Assembly: GCF_024171885.1 (NCBI RefSeq)
Contig: NZ_JAMTCP010000017.1
Span: 1-64,000, forward strand
Reading direction: 5' to 3'
Length of the DNA stretch: 64,000 nt
From: Streptoalloteichus tenebrarius
Lineage (GTDB): Bacteria > Actinomycetota > Actinomycetes > Mycobacteriales > Pseudonocardiaceae
The notes below the pieces were generated by a model. That model searched no databases. It was not told the DNA's origin and saw only the letters and a list, made by a program, of their open reading frames with translations. How positions within the stretch are numbered: the first letter of the stretch is position 1; the number at the start of each line of letters is the position of its first letter. The position numbers and the translations under genes were made by a program. Shown one piece after another: positions 9,523-19,812 of this stretch.

Positions 9523-10206
9523 GTGCAGGTCCGCACCCGCCACACCCCGTCGTTCGGCGTGGCCCGGCTGCTGCTGGCCCCCGGCGAGCCGGCCAGGGTG
9601 GAGTCCGGCGCGATGATGGCCACCAGCTACGGGGTCGCGGTCGAGGCGAGGGCCCAGGGGGGCCTGCTGAAGTCGTTGGCGCGCGCCGCGCTCGGCGGCG
9701 AGTCGCTGTTCGTGTCCACGTTCACCGCGCCGCCGCAGGGCGGCTGGGTCGACGTGGCCGCCAACCTGCCGGGCGACCTGCACGTGCTGGAGCTGGACGG
9801 CAGGGTCGGCTGGTGCCTCACCAGGGGCTCCTGGCTGGCCTCCTCCGCGACCATCCAGTTGGAGACCCAGTGGGGTGGATTCCGCAACCTCTTCGGGGGC
9901 GAGGGCGGGTTCCTGATGCACGCCGCCGGCCAGGGCACGGTGGTGCTGTCCTGTTACGGCGCGCTCGACGTCGTGGACCTGCAACCGGGTGAGTTCGTCA
10001 CGATCGACACCGGGCACGTGGTGGCCTACGCGGAGACCGTCCAGTCCCGGTTGCGCACCATGAGCCAGGGCCTGACGCAGTCGTTGAAGAGCGGCGAGGG
10101 ACTGGTGTTCGACTTCGCCGGACCGGGTCAGGTGCTGACCCAGACGCGCAACCCCCGCGGACTCGTCACCTGGTTGCAGGCCAACGGTCTTGGCGCCCGC
10201 GGTTGA
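9523..10206 (+). CDS. AIM24-family protein
   Basis: A 227-residue all-beta protein of the AIM24/TIGR00266 type. Visible family hallmarks are the Gly-rich strands RVESGAMMATS, LGGESLFVSTF, GWVDVAANLPGDL, LTRGSWLAS and GTVVLSCYGA, ending in PRGLVTWLQA. Bacterial members are of unknown function; they resemble tryptophan-RNA attenuator-like folds. GTG at 9523 is favoured by GAGGGAGGA 3-8 nt upstream; the in-frame GTG at 9421 would overlap moeA. The 89-bp gap to moeA must carry both divergent promoters. Confidence 0.88.
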   Translation: MQVRTRHTPSFGVARLLLAPGEPARVESGAMMATSYGVAVEARAQGGLLKSLARAALGGESLFVSTFTAPPQGGWVDVAANLPGDLHVLELDGRVGWCLTRGSWLASSATIQLETQWGGFRNLFGGEGGFLMHAAGQGTVVLSCYGALDVVDLQPGEFVTIDTGHVVAYAETVQSRLRTMSQGLTQSLKSGEGLVFDFAGPGQVLTQTRNPRGLVTWLQANGLGARG

Positions 10207-10317
10207 CAGAAACCCAGCCCTTTCGGGCGCGCCTCCGGCAGTCGATCTCGGGTAGCGTGACCTCTGCTTGATGCGGCGCTCCGCGAGCGCCGTTGCACGA
10301 TACCCAAGGAGGACGCC

Positions 10318-10521
10318 GTGGCTCAGGGCACGGTCAAGTGGTTCAACTCGGAGAAGGGCTACGGCTTCATCGCCCAGGACGATGGGCCTGACGTCTTCGT
10401 CCACTACTCGGCCATCGACATGCAGGGCTTCCGCACCCTCGCCGAGGGTGACCGGGTGGAGTACGAGGTGCAGGCCGGTCGCGACGGCCGTAGCCAGGCC
10501 TCCGCGGTCAAGCGGGTCTGA
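10318..10521 (+). CDS. CspA-family cold shock protein
   Basis: A 67-residue single-domain nucleic acid chaperone. Both RNA-binding motifs are intact: RNP1 KGYGFI and RNP2 VFVHY, after the usual [12 protein letters not shown]-terminus. It melts RNA or single-stranded DNA structure in the cytosol. GTG start with AAGGAGG about 7 nt upstream. The approximately 110-nt leader before it contains no other gene and may carry the 5' untranslated region common for csp genes. A strong hairpin terminator follows at 10570-10598. Confidence 0.95.
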   Translation: MAQGTVKWFNSEKGYGFIAQDDGPDVFVHYSAIDMQGFRTLAEGDRVEYEVQAGRDGRSQASAVKRV

Positions 10522-10569
10522 GCTCGCACGGCGCCGCCTCCCGGCGGACGTGATCGACGACGGTTCGGG

Positions 10570-10598
10570 GTGGCCCGGCTCCCAGGGAGCCGGGCCAC
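10570..10598 (+). terminator. Hairpin terminator after the csp gene
   Basis: Perfect 14-bp stem GTGGCCCGGCTCCC / GGGAGCCGGGCCAC around a single A, 48 bp after the stop codon. No T-tract, as usual in this GC range. Confidence 0.8.
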
Positions 10599-10607
10599 TC
10601 CCGTGTC

Positions 10608-10712
10608 CGCCCCCGTGTCCCTCCCCGTGCCCGCCTCGTGTCCGCCCCCGTGCCCCTCCCCGTGACCGCCCGCGTGCCCCTCCCCGTGGCCGCCCGCGTG
10701 CCCGCCTCGACG
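10608..10712. repeat. Imperfect CCGTG-based tandem repeats
   Basis: Degenerate runs of CCCGTGYCC / GCCCGCGTGCC words fill the gap between the csp terminator and the kinase gene. No conserved frame; intergenic low-complexity DNA. Confidence 0.55.
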
Positions 10713-10861
10713 TCCGTCTCAATGCCCGTCTCCCCGCGCCCCGCGCCGCGCGTTCCGGACGCGCCGCCGGGGCGCCCCGGGGCCGTCCCGGTCGGTCGCG
10801 CGGTCGGGGTTTGTCGTGAACCCCCGTCGCCCGCCCGGGTGCGAACGTTAGGCTCCGGGGC

Positions 10862-12130
10862 GTGTCGGAGGACCTCACCGGGCGTCGTCTCGGCCACTAC
10901 CGCATCGACGGCGTGCTCGGCCGCGGCGGCATGAGCGTGATGTACAAGGCCACGGACGTCCGGTTGGGGCGCAAGGTCGCCCTGAAGGTCATCGGCGAGC
11001 ACCTGACCGAGGACCCGGAGTTCCGCGAGCGGTTCGTGGACGAGGCCCGCAACACCTCGGCGATCGACCACTCGCACGTCGTCCCGCTCTACGACTTCGG
11101 CGAGATCGACGGCCTGCTCTACATCGCCATGCGGCTGGTCGACGGCTCCGACCTGGCCAGCCTGATCAAGGACGGACCCCTGGTCCCGTCCCGCACGCTC
11201 ACCCTGCTCGGACAGGTCGCCGACGCGCTGGACATGCTGCACGGGCGCGGCCTGGTGCACCTGGACGTCAAGCCGGCCAACGTGCTGGTGACCAGCCAGG
11301 AGTCCTCGGGGGAGCACGTCTACCTCGCCGACTTCGGCCTGACCCGCCGCGGCGCGACCGGCCACCGCACCCGCACCGGCGACTTCCTCGGCTCGCCGAC
11401 CTACGCGGCGCCCGAGCACCTGCGGGGCGACCCCGTCGACGGCCGCACCGACCTCTACGCGTTGGCGTGCATGCTGTTCGCCTGCCTGACGGGGCGGCCG
11501 CCCTACCAGGGGCAGGTGCCCGAGGTGATCCAGGGGCACCTGGGCGCCGAGCCGCCCAGCGCCAGCAAGCTGGTCGAGCTGCCCCCGGCGATCGACGACG
11601 TGCTGCGGCGCGGCATGGCCAAGGACCCCAACCAGCGGTACTCCACGTGCAGCGAGCTGGTCGCGGCGGCCAGGGCGGCCCTCGCCCCGGTCGCGCGGTC
11701 CACGACGCCGCCGGCCCGCCGGAAGCCGGGCGCCCCGGCGGCCCATCCGCCCCAGCCCGTGCCGTCGCACGCCCAGCCGACCGGCTACCCGGCCGCGCCG
11801 CCGAGCTACGGCCCGCCGACGCCGCCCGCGATGGCGCCGCAGCGGGGCCCCTCGCCGTCGGCCGAGCCGATGCGGCTGCGCCCGCCGATGCCCGTGCAGT
11901 CCGACGCGTTCCGCTCGCGGAGCGGCGGGAGCCGCTGGGTGCTGCCGGTGCTGCTCGGCGTCGCGGCGCTCTCGGTCGTCGTGGTGCTGATCCTGGTCTT
12001 CGCCAGCGGCGACGGGGACGACGGCGGGTCGGGCGGCGGCACGTCGACCACCACCACCCAGGCCCCGACGCAGACGTCGAGCCGCAAGCCGCTGCCGACC
12101 CACGTCAAGACGGTCACCCAGACGCACTGA
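10862..12130 (+). CDS. Transmembrane serine/threonine protein kinase
   Basis: Cytosolic Hanks-type kinase domain (about 1-275): glycine loop GRGGMSVMYKA, ATP-anchoring lysine in VALKVI, catalytic loop HLDVKPANV, and DFG in LADFGLTRR with APEHL. The catalytic loop has Leu where RD kinases have Arg, so it is a non-RD kinase and may not depend on activation-loop phosphorylation. A Pro-rich linker (275-355) leads to one transmembrane helix (near 360-380) and a short Thr-rich extracellular tail with no PASTA repeats or other sensor domain. GTG start with TAGGCT 7 nt upstream (10849-10854) implies a leaderless mRNA. Substrates unknown; GroEL is the next gene. Confidence 0.92.
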   Translation: MSEDLTGRRLGHYRIDGVLGRGGMSVMYKATDVRLGRKVALKVIGEHLTEDPEFRERFVDEARNTSAIDHSHVVPLYDFGEIDGLLYIAMRLVDGSDLASLIKDGPLVPSRTLTLLGQVADALDMLHGRGLVHLDVKPANVLVTSQESSGEHVYLADFGLTRRGATGHRTRTGDFLGSPTYAAPEHLRGDPVDGRTDLYALACMLFACLTGRPPYQGQVPEVIQGHLGAEPPSASKLVELPPAIDDVLRRGMAKDPNQRYSTCSELVAAARAALAPVARSTTPPARRKPGAPAAHPPQPVPSHAQPTGYPAAPPSYGPPTPPAMAPQRGPSPSAEPMRLRPPMPVQSDAFRSRSGGSRWVLPVLLGVAALSVVVVLILVFASGDGDDGGSGGGTSTTTTQAPTQTSSRKPLPTHVKTVTQTH

Positions 12131-12138
12131 GCGGGTCG

Positions 12139-12165
12139 CTTGCACTCGATGGCGTCGAGTGCTAG
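12139..12165 (+). promoter_or_regulatory. CIRCE operator 1 overlapping the groEL promoter
   Basis: CTTGCACTC-N9-GAGTGCTAG, one mismatch from a perfect 9-9-9 inverted repeat, matches the HrcA-binding CIRCE element. TTGCAC (12140-12145) and TAGACA (12163-12168) spaced by 17 nt form a good -35/-10 pair overlapping it, so HrcA would block RNA polymerase directly. Confidence 0.88.
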
Positions 12166-12173
12166 ACACGGTT

Positions 12174-13921
<1,748 letters not shown>

Positions 13922-13944
13922 TCCACGCTCGACCTGATCCACTC

Positions 13945-13979
13945 AGTGGGGCCCCGACCGTTCCGGTCGGGGCCCCACT
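13945..13979 (+). terminator. groEL terminator
   Basis: Perfect 16-bp stem AGTGGGGCCCCGACCG / CGGTCGGGGCCCCACT with a 3-nt loop, 24 bp after the groEL stop. Confidence 0.9.
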
Positions 13980-14030
13980 GTTCTCCGTCGTTCCTCCCTC
14001 GCGCCGCCCGCGCCGGCGCCGAGGGGCAGG

Positions 14031-14135
14031 CACGAACAGGCACGAACAGGCACGGTCAGACACGAACAGGCACGGTCAGGCGCGGGCAGACACGGTCAGG
14101 CGCGGGCAGACACGGTCAGGCGCGGGCAGACACGG
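14031..14135. repeat. Tandem repeat, 20-bp unit
   Basis: A 20-bp unit GACACGGTCAGGCGCGGGCA occurs about three to four times, preceded by shorter AGGCACGAAC copies. It runs up to the 3' end of the CHAT gene (minus strand) and sits between that gene and the groEL terminator. Confidence 0.75.
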
Positions 14136-16847
14136 TCAGGCGCCCGCGCCGAGGCAGACGAAGGGACGGCGGAGCGGGTCCTCGGCCGTGGCCTCGGCCA
14201 ACGCCACCGCGGGCGGCGTGCCCCGCGCCAGCCGGCCGTGATAGGAGGCCATGGTGCTCGCGGCGGCCAGGTCGCCGACCTTGCTCACCGCGGCCACGAC
14301 CGTGTGCGCGCCGGTGGCGAGCAGGGCGCCGGCGAACCCGAGCGCCTCGTCCCCCGGCCGGATGCGGTTGAGCGCCAGCTCGCACGCGGCGAGCACGACA
14401 TGGGCCGGCGGCCGGCGCAACCGCGCGGTCTCGTAGGCGAACAACGGGCCGTCGGTCAGCTCCAGCCGGGAGAACAACGCGTTGGCCGGCTCGTGCGCGC
14501 CGTGCGCCGCCAGGTGCGCCATCCGCGCCCCGTCCAACGCGGAGAGCACCGCGCCCACCGTGGCCTCGGCCGAGTCCAACAACGCGGCGTCGGGGTAGGT
14601 GCCGCGCAGCCGACCCACCTCGGCGACCCCCGCCGACAGGCCGGGGCCGCCGACCAGCACCACGTCGTGGCCCTGACGGTCCGGGGTCCTGGACGCGCAC
14701 TCCCCTGGCCGCGCCCCCGACTCCAGCCCGCGTCGCGGGCCGAGCCCAGGGGCTCCCGGCGCGGCCGACTGGTCGCCGCAGGCCGCCAGCCACGCGGTCG
14801 CCGACGGCACCACGGACAACGGCCGGCCCCGCAGGGAGGGCAGCGCCGCCCACGGCACGGCGTAGAACACGCCGGTCGGCACCAGGACGACCTCCCGGTC
14901 GCCCACCACGCCGTCCAGGGGGCGGAGGAGCTGCGCGTCCAGCCGCTCCGCCCGGTGCCGCGCCGAGGCGGTGATCGTGCGCGCCAGCACGTTGGGGAGC
15001 TTGTCGGGGGCCAGGGCGTTGAGGTCGGCGTGCAGCTCCCTGGCCAGCTCGGTGGCGACCCTGGCGCTGCCCAGCCGCACCAGCCTGGCCCGCCCGTCCA
15101 CCACGACCACCGCGACCAGCGAGTCCCCCGAGGCGGCCAGGCTGACCATGGCGCGGTCGCCGAGCCGGGCCGCGACGTCGCGGAACCGGGCGACCGGCCG
15201 GGGGCGGCCCCACTGCCCGCTGCGCCCGCCCCGGCGCAGCACCTCCCGGGCCACCGCGTTGTACCTGGCCTCCAGCTCGTCGGTGGCCCGGCCCTCCAGC
15301 CGGGCCTGCTGGGTGGCGCGCCGCAGGTGCCGGGCCTCGGCCACCCGGTCGGCCAACTCGGGGTCGTCGATCCTGGGCAGCGGCTCGTACCGGTACACCT
15401 GCGCCCTGGTGCGCTCCAGCCAGCCGAACAGCCGGCGGGCGTCCACCCGCTCGCCGCCCTCCAGCAGCAGCCGGACCGCGAGCGCGGCCAACTCCTTGCC
15501 GTGCACGGCGGTGCCGCTCAACAGCTCCAGCCCGCCCATCCGGTCCCGCAGCCGGTTCAGCTCGGCCAGCCCGCTGCCCGCCTCGGCCAGCGCCCGCCGG
15601 CTGTCGCCCCTGGCCACGGCCAGCTCCGCGCGGCACAGTCGCAGCAACATGCGGTTGTCCACCGGGGTGATGCGGCGGGGCGAGGGCACCTGGCCGAGCA
15701 CGTCCGCCGCCGCCGACACCGATCCCCGCACCAACCTGACCCGCACCGCGAGCATCCGCGCGACCGCGGACTCGTCGGTGAGCCCCAGGTCCGCCAGCCG
15801 GTGCGCGAGCTGCAACGCCCTGCCCGGCAACCGCACCGGGGCGCGGAACCCGTCCAGCGCCTCCACCGTCTCGGCCCGCAGCCGGGTCAGCGCCGCGATC
15901 GCCGCCCACCGGCGGTTGCCGCGCCGGACCAGCCGGCGGTACGCGGAGCCGGCGTAGCGCCGCGCCTCCTCGGTGTCACCCTCCAGCAGCGCCGACGCGG
16001 CACGGGTGATCTCCGCGTCGGCGAGGTCGATGCCGGCCGTGCCCTGGGCGCGCAGCCGGGGCAGCGCCTCGTCGAGGTGCCGGGCGGCCTCCTCGCCCAG
16101 CCCCGCCGTCAGCAGGGCCCTGGCCTGGTCGATCCGCAGCCTGGCGAGCATGCCGGGGTGCTCGGCCTGGTAGATGCGCTCGGTCTCCTCGTAGTGCCGC
16201 AACGCCTGCGGCACGTCCCCGATCATGTGGGCGATGTCGCCGAGGTTGTGCTCGATCTTGGCCCTGACGACCCGCTCGCCCAGCTCCTCGGCCAGCGCCG
16301 AGGACCGGCGCAGGTCGCGCCGGGCCGGGCCGATCCTGCTGGCGGTCAGGTGCATCCAGCCCCGGTTCATCAGGGTCCTGACCAGCACCACCGGCTCGCC
16401 CTCACCCCCGGCCAGGCCACGCTCCAGCAGCGGGATCGCCTCGTCGGCGGCCTCGACGGCCTGGTCGAGGCGGCCGGCCCTGGACAGGATCAACGCCTCC
16501 TGCTGGCGGACCAGCCCGTCCAACGCGTCCCGGCGCGGACCCGGCTCCAGCTCGGTGAGCAGCTTGTGCGCGCGTTCGGCCGCGGCCAGCCCGTTCGCGA
16601 GGGTGCTGGCCTCCGCCTCGGCGTAGGCCAGGGTGACCAGCACCCGCGCCCGGCTGGTGATGAACTCCAGCCGCTCCTCGGCCGACCGCGGCGGCGACAC
16701 CCCGTCCAGCAGGCGCAACGCCTGGCGGATGAGCTGCACGGCCTCCGTCGCCCGCAGCTCCGACGCCCGGTCCCTGGCCTTCCGTCGGAGGAGCGCGACG
16801 CGACGCAGCACGTCGACCGGCTCAGCCGGGCTTCGGGGACTGGGCAT
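14136..16847 (-). CDS. TPR-repeat protein with C-terminal CHAT (caspase-like) protease domain
   Basis: About 903 residues. The first 560 are helical, Leu/Ala/Arg-rich TPR-like repeats (for example RHYEETERIYQAE), a sensing or scaffold region. The C-terminus is a CHAT domain: the catalytic dyad is visible as His in AHLAAHGAHE (about 776) and Cys in VLAACELA (about 822), with the downstream GFAGALLATGAHTVVAA core. CHAT proteases relate to caspases and separase and often execute regulated cell death or gasdermin-like cleavage. No signal peptide, so cytosolic. Last gene of a six-gene codirectional set with a sigma factor and a papain-like protease. Start uncertain: ATG 16847 or ATG 16886. Confidence 0.88.
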   Translation of the reverse strand: MPSPRSPAEPVDVLRRVALLRRKARDRASELRATEAVQLIRQALRLLDGVSPPRSAEERLEFITSRARVLVTLAYAEAEASTLANGLAAAERAHKLLTELEPGPRRDALDGLVRQQEALILSRAGRLDQAVEAADEAIPLLERGLAGGEGEPVVLVRTLMNRGWMHLTASRIGPARRDLRRSSALAEELGERVVRAKIEHNLGDIAHMIGDVPQALRHYEETERIYQAEHPGMLARLRIDQARALLTAGLGEEAARHLDEALPRLRAQGTAGIDLADAEITRAASALLEGDTEEARRYAGSAYRRLVRRGNRRWAAIAALTRLRAETVEALDGFRAPVRLPGRALQLAHRLADLGLTDESAVARMLAVRVRLVRGSVSAAADVLGQVPSPRRITPVDNRMLLRLCRAELAVARGDSRRALAEAGSGLAELNRLRDRMGGLELLSGTAVHGKELAALAVRLLLEGGERVDARRLFGWLERTRAQVYRYEPLPRIDDPELADRVAEARHLRRATQQARLEGRATDELEARYNAVAREVLRRGGRSGQWGRPRPVARFRDVAARLGDRAMVSLAASGDSLVAVVVVDGRARLVRLGSARVATELARELHADLNALAPDKLPNVLARTITASARHRAERLDAQLLRPLDGVVGDREVVLVPTGVFYAVPWAALPSLRGRPLSVVPSATAWLAACGDQSAAPGAPGLGPRRGLESGARPGECASRTPDRQGHDVVLVGGPGLSAGVAEVGRLRGTYPDAALLDSAEATVGAVLSALDGARMAHLAAHGAHEPANALFSRLELTDGPLFAYETARLRRPPAHVVLAACELALNRIRPGDEALGFAGALLATGAHTVVAAVSKVGDLAAASTMASYHGRLARGTPPAVALAEATAEDPLRRPFVCLGAGA

Positions 16848-17032
16848 CCCGCCAGTCCGGAGCCTCGGGCTTGCCACGCCCGCCATCCGAACACACCAAA
16901 AGCCCGCTCGGCAGCCCTCCAATGGGGTAAACACGCGTCCGAACGGGTGGCACACGAGCAACCGGGCGGCGTCGGTCGGGTGAAGCGAACGGCGACGCGA
17001 GCCCGGCCCTGTCCCTGGGCGCTAGCCGGCGG

Positions 17033-17494
17033 CTAGAGCACCAGGGTCGGTGTGACGACGGTCCGTGCCGACCTCCCGTTGTCCGCAAGGTGGACCAGGA
17101 TCTGGGTGACGCCCCTCGGCACGTCCGGCAGCACGAAGCGGCCGTTGGCGTCGGCGGTCGTCGTGCTGGAACCGTGGCCGTCGATGCGCACCTCCACCGT
17201 GTGCGGTCCCGCCGGCGCGAGCCAGCCGTCGATCCGGTACCCGCGCTGGGTGCGCAGGAAGCTGACCATCACCGTGAGGTCGTCGACGGTGAAGGTGACC
17301 GAGCCCGGCTCGGCGCTGCTGCGGACACCCGCCAGCGCCGAGCCGTGCTCCCACCGGGCCACCTCCACGTCGAGGTACGACTCCAGGTCGATGGCGAACC
17401 GCACCCGGTCGAGCAGGTCGGCCGGCATCGGATCGGCCCGCTCCAGCACCTGGGCGAGCTGGTCGAGCAGCTCGTCGTCACTGGTCGAGTTCAC
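17033..17494 (-). CDS. Small protein with C-terminal beta-sandwich (carboxypeptidase-regulatory-like) domain
   Basis: 153 residues. The N-terminal half is acidic and helical (DELLDQLAQVLERADPMP, DLLDRVRFAIDLESYLDVE). A central strand-rich segment follows (SVTFTVDDLTVMVSFL). The last 65 residues (APAGPHTVEVRIDG ... TADANGRFVLPDVPRG) look like a carboxypeptidase-regulatory-like fold. GTG at 17494 has a perfect GGAGG 6 nt upstream and overlaps the sigma gene stop as GTGA, so the two are translationally coupled. I infer a partner or anti-sigma-like regulator of that sigma factor; nothing in the sequence proves it. Confidence 0.75.
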   Translation of the reverse strand: MNSTSDDELLDQLAQVLERADPMPADLLDRVRFAIDLESYLDVEVARWEHGSALAGVRSSAEPGSVTFTVDDLTVMVSFLRTQRGYRIDGWLAPAGPHTVEVRIDGHGSSTTTADANGRFVLPDVPRGVTQILVHLADNGRSARTVVTPTLVL

Positions 17495-18102
17495 CGCGAT
17501 CCTCCTTCCGCGTCGAGCAGGGCGCGCAGCGAGTCCAGGCACCGACCCCTGGTCGGCCCGATGCTGCCCCTGGGCATCCCCATCGCCTCCGCCACCGCCT
17601 CGTAGCGGGCCCGCCCCGCCAGCACGGTCAGACGGAGCAGCTCCTGGCACCGCCGGGGCAGCCGGCGGAACGCCGACCAGAGCCGCCGGTCCCGGTCGTC
17701 CCGGACGGCCTCGGCCTCCGGTTGGCCGTCGGTCGACGGCATCTGGTCGAACACCTCCGCGGGGGCGGCGCTGGCCCCGGTCTGCTCGGCCGAGCGCACC
17801 CGCACCGCCTCCCGCCGCGCGGTCGTGATCAACCACGCGGCGAGGGCGCGCGGCTCGGTGAGCCGGTTGAGGTTGCGGAGGAGCGCCAGCCACACGGTCT
17901 GGACGACGTCCTCGGCGGCGGGACGGTTCAGCCCCTGGCCCCGGACGACGTGCCACACCAGCGGTGTCAGCTCGTTGACCAGCACGTGCAGCGCCGCGCG
18001 GTCCCCTGCTCTGGCGGCGGTGAGGCACACCGCGTGCCGTTCGGCGCCGTCCAGGCCTTCCCATGGCGGGTCGTCCGTGGTGGACAGGCTCATCTCCCTC
18101 AT
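17491..18102 (-). CDS. ECF-like RNA polymerase sigma factor
   Basis: About 203 residues with two sigma-70 regions: region 2 (ALHVLVNELTPLVWHVVR, AAEDVVQTVWLALLRNL, AWLITTARREAVRV) and region 4 (LWSAFRRLPRRCQELLRL, YEAVAEAMGMPRGSIGPTRG). Region 3 is absent, as in ECF sigmas. It would direct RNA polymerase to a dedicated promoter set, probably including this cluster. Start ambiguous among GTG 18120, ATG 18102 and ATG 18093; I use 18102. The downstream 153-residue gene overlaps its stop by GTGA. The TDPS-repeat gene ends only 14 bp upstream, so the genes look cotranscribed. Confidence 0.88.
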   Translation of the reverse strand: MREMSLSTTDDPPWEGLDGAERHAVCLTAARAGDRAALHVLVNELTPLVWHVVRGQGLNRPAAEDVVQTVWLALLRNLNRLTEPRALAAWLITTARREAVRVRSAEQTGASAAPAEVFDQMPSTDGQPEAEAVRDDRDRRLWSAFRRLPRRCQELLRLTVLAGRARYEAVAEAMGMPRGSIGPTRGRCLDSLRALLDAEGGSR

Positions 18103-18116
18103 CTCCGCGACTCTGG

Positions 18117-18998
18117 TCACTGTGATCCCTGGACCGGTCGATCGGGGGCGTCGGCCGGCCGGGCCCCGGAGGGTGTGGCCCCGTCGGGGCCGGTGGCGTA
18201 ACCGTACGGCGCGACGGCGCCGGAGGTCACCCACGGCAGTTCGACCGACACGTTCACGGACAGGTTGACCAGGCCGTTGCCCGCCGGCGCCCCGTTCGCC
18301 GCCGTCAGGTGCCGCGGCGTCGGGCCGGACGGGTCGGTCGCGCCGAGCCGGCCCCGCGGGGGCACGAAGCCCCGGGGGGAGTCGGCGTCGGCCTCCGCCA
18401 CGTGCCGGTACGGCGGCGGCGAGGACGGGTCGGTCGTGCCGTCGGGCCCGGTCTGACCGGTGGCCGGCGGCGGGCCGAGCGGGGCGACGAGGCCCTGGGT
18501 GGCGGCCAGGGGCGTGGCCGTCGACGGGTCGGTCGTGCCGGCCGCGCCGTCAGGTCGGCTCTGGCCGAGGGGGGCGACGAGGCCCTGGGTGGCGGCCAGG
18601 GGCGTGGCCGTCGACGGGTCGGTCGTGCCGGTCGGCGTGAGGTGGTGCGGGGTGGGGTCCGACGGGTCGGTCGTGCCGTTGGGCTGGGCGCGTCCGGCGC
18701 CGGGCGGGAGCTGGGTGGGGTCGGGCTCCTCTCCGGGGCGTGGCGTCACGCGGGGCACTGGCGAGAACGGCACCGCCGGCGCCGGCGACGCTGACGACGC
18801 CGGCGGTGCTGTCTCCCCGCCGGGCGCTGTGGGCGCCGGGGGCACTGTCGACGCTGTTGGTGATGTGGACGCTGTCGATGATGTGGACAGGGTGTCGACT
18901 GACGATGTCCGCTGCTCCAGCTCCTCCTGCTGGGGGGTCTGCGGCGTCGATGGGTCCTGGCGGGGCGCGCGGTGCCCGCTGGTGCCTTCTCGATCCAC
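18117..18998 (-). CDS. Pro/Thr/Ser-rich protein with TDPS repeats
   Basis: 293 residues, low complexity and probably disordered. Five copies of a TDPS-centred motif occur: TDPSDPTPHHL, TDPSTATPLAATQG twice, TDPSSPPPYRHV and TDPSGPTPRHL. Two are parts of an exact 60-bp DNA duplication. A more ordered C-terminal stretch (NGLVNLSVNVSVELPW) follows. I do not recognise the family. GTG start at 18998 is well supported by TAGGAG 6 nt upstream, and the 14-bp gap to the sigma gene argues for a real operon member. It could be a substrate or scaffold of the neighbouring proteases, but that is inference only. Confidence 0.68.
   Translation of the reverse strand: MDREGTSGHRAPRQDPSTPQTPQQEELEQRTSSVDTLSTSSTASTSPTASTVPPAPTAPGGETAPPASSASPAPAVPFSPVPRVTPRPGEEPDPTQLPPGAGRAQPNGTTDPSDPTPHHLTPTGTTDPSTATPLAATQGLVAPLGQSRPDGAAGTTDPSTATPLAATQGLVAPLGPPPATGQTGPDGTTDPSSPPPYRHVAEADADSPRGFVPPRGRLGATDPSGPTPRHLTAANGAPAGNGLVNLSVNVSVELPWVTSGAVAPYGYATGPDGATPSGARPADAPDRPVQGSQ
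18481..18630. repeat. Exact 60-bp duplication at 90-bp spacing
   Basis: Bases 18481-18540 and 18571-18630 are identical, encoding the duplicated TDPSTATPLAATQG repeat. Identity at every third position indicates a recent duplication rather than protein-level selection. Confidence 0.9.
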
Positions 18999-18999
18999 G

Positions 19000-19222
19000 G
19001 TGTGCTCCTATCGGAGTACCAGGTCCCGGGGCAGGACCCGTGTGTCGAACATGAGCCCTGGTGACGCGATCGGATACCGCCGCTCACCACAATGGGTGAG
19101 ATGGGTCACATATCAGCCCGGTTCCCCTTACTGTCCGCATTCCTGTCGGGTGGCCTCACTACGCGATGTGGCGAATGGCGTCGTGGTGACGGCCGGATGG
19201 ACGCGTCCGTTGGTGGTCGCGC
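19000..19222 (-). promoter_or_regulatory. Upstream region of the TDPS/sigma/CHAT genes with inverted repeat
   Basis: A 223-bp gap within the six-gene set. On the minus strand an inverted repeat CTCACC-N6-GGTGAG (19083-19100) is followed by TATCCG (a -10-like box) and the GTG start about 65 nt further on. It is the best place for a promoter and operator serving the TDPS, sigma, beta-sandwich and CHAT genes. Confidence 0.45.
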
Positions 19223-19726
19223 TCAGAGCAGGAGCCGGTCGATCCGGCCCTCGGCGTCCTCGTGGTAGGCGACGGGCAGGTTGGCATGGGTGGCGAGGGT
19301 CGCCAGCGCCGTGAGGTGGGCGTGGCCGGTGTCGGACGCCGGGGACAGGCGTCGCCACCCGACCCCGTGCACGAACACCCACACCCCGCGCGGGACGTCG
19401 TAGGAGAACAGGTGGGTGATGGCACGGTCCGTCATCCACCCGGGGCCGTACCCCTCGGCGGGCCGGCGGTCGGGATCGGCTGGCGGCAGCGGCCCCCGCC
19501 CGCCGTCGTCGCCGTCGTCGCTGACACCGGCGGCGCTCGTGGCCGAGGTGGTCATCGCGTGGAGGACGCTGGGCAGCTCGCTCGGCGGGCGGGACGCCCC
19601 CAGCGCCCCGTTCCCCGCGCCGTCGGCGGGTTGCCGCGCGTCGCGGGCCGCGTCGGCCACGCCCCACGAGGGCGCTCCGCGGTCGGGATCGGGTGGCCGG
19701 GCGGGGAAGGCAGGGGAGGTGGACAT
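19223..19726 (-). CDS. Small protein sharing a C-terminal module with the neighbouring papain-like protease
   Basis: 167 residues: a disordered Pro/Ala/Asp-rich N-terminus (about 1-95) and a C-terminal module of about 70 residues (AITHLFSYDVPRGVWVF ... GVGWRRL ... HLTALATLATHANLPVAY). That module aligns with the last 70 residues of the adjacent protease (ALHLF ... GWAYL ... GWTRL ... LTALAHARASGHRVTAF). ATG at 19726 has GAGGAG 5 nt upstream. Known family not recognised. The shared module suggests both proteins bind the same partner or that this is an inhibitor or decoy of the protease; inference only. Confidence 0.72.
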   Translation of the reverse strand: MSTSPAFPARPPDPDRGAPSWGVADAARDARQPADGAGNGALGASRPPSELPSVLHAMTTSATSAAGVSDDGDDGGRGPLPPADPDRRPAEGYGPGWMTDRAITHLFSYDVPRGVWVFVHGVGWRRLSPASDTGHAHLTALATLATHANLPVAYHEDAEGRIDRLLL

Positions 19727-19812
19727 GCGGTCTCCTCGTCTCGGCAGGGGCTCGGCGGTCTCGCGGTCTCCCGGTCTTGTGGTCTCCCGGCCTTGTGGTC
19801 TTGGTGGTCTCG

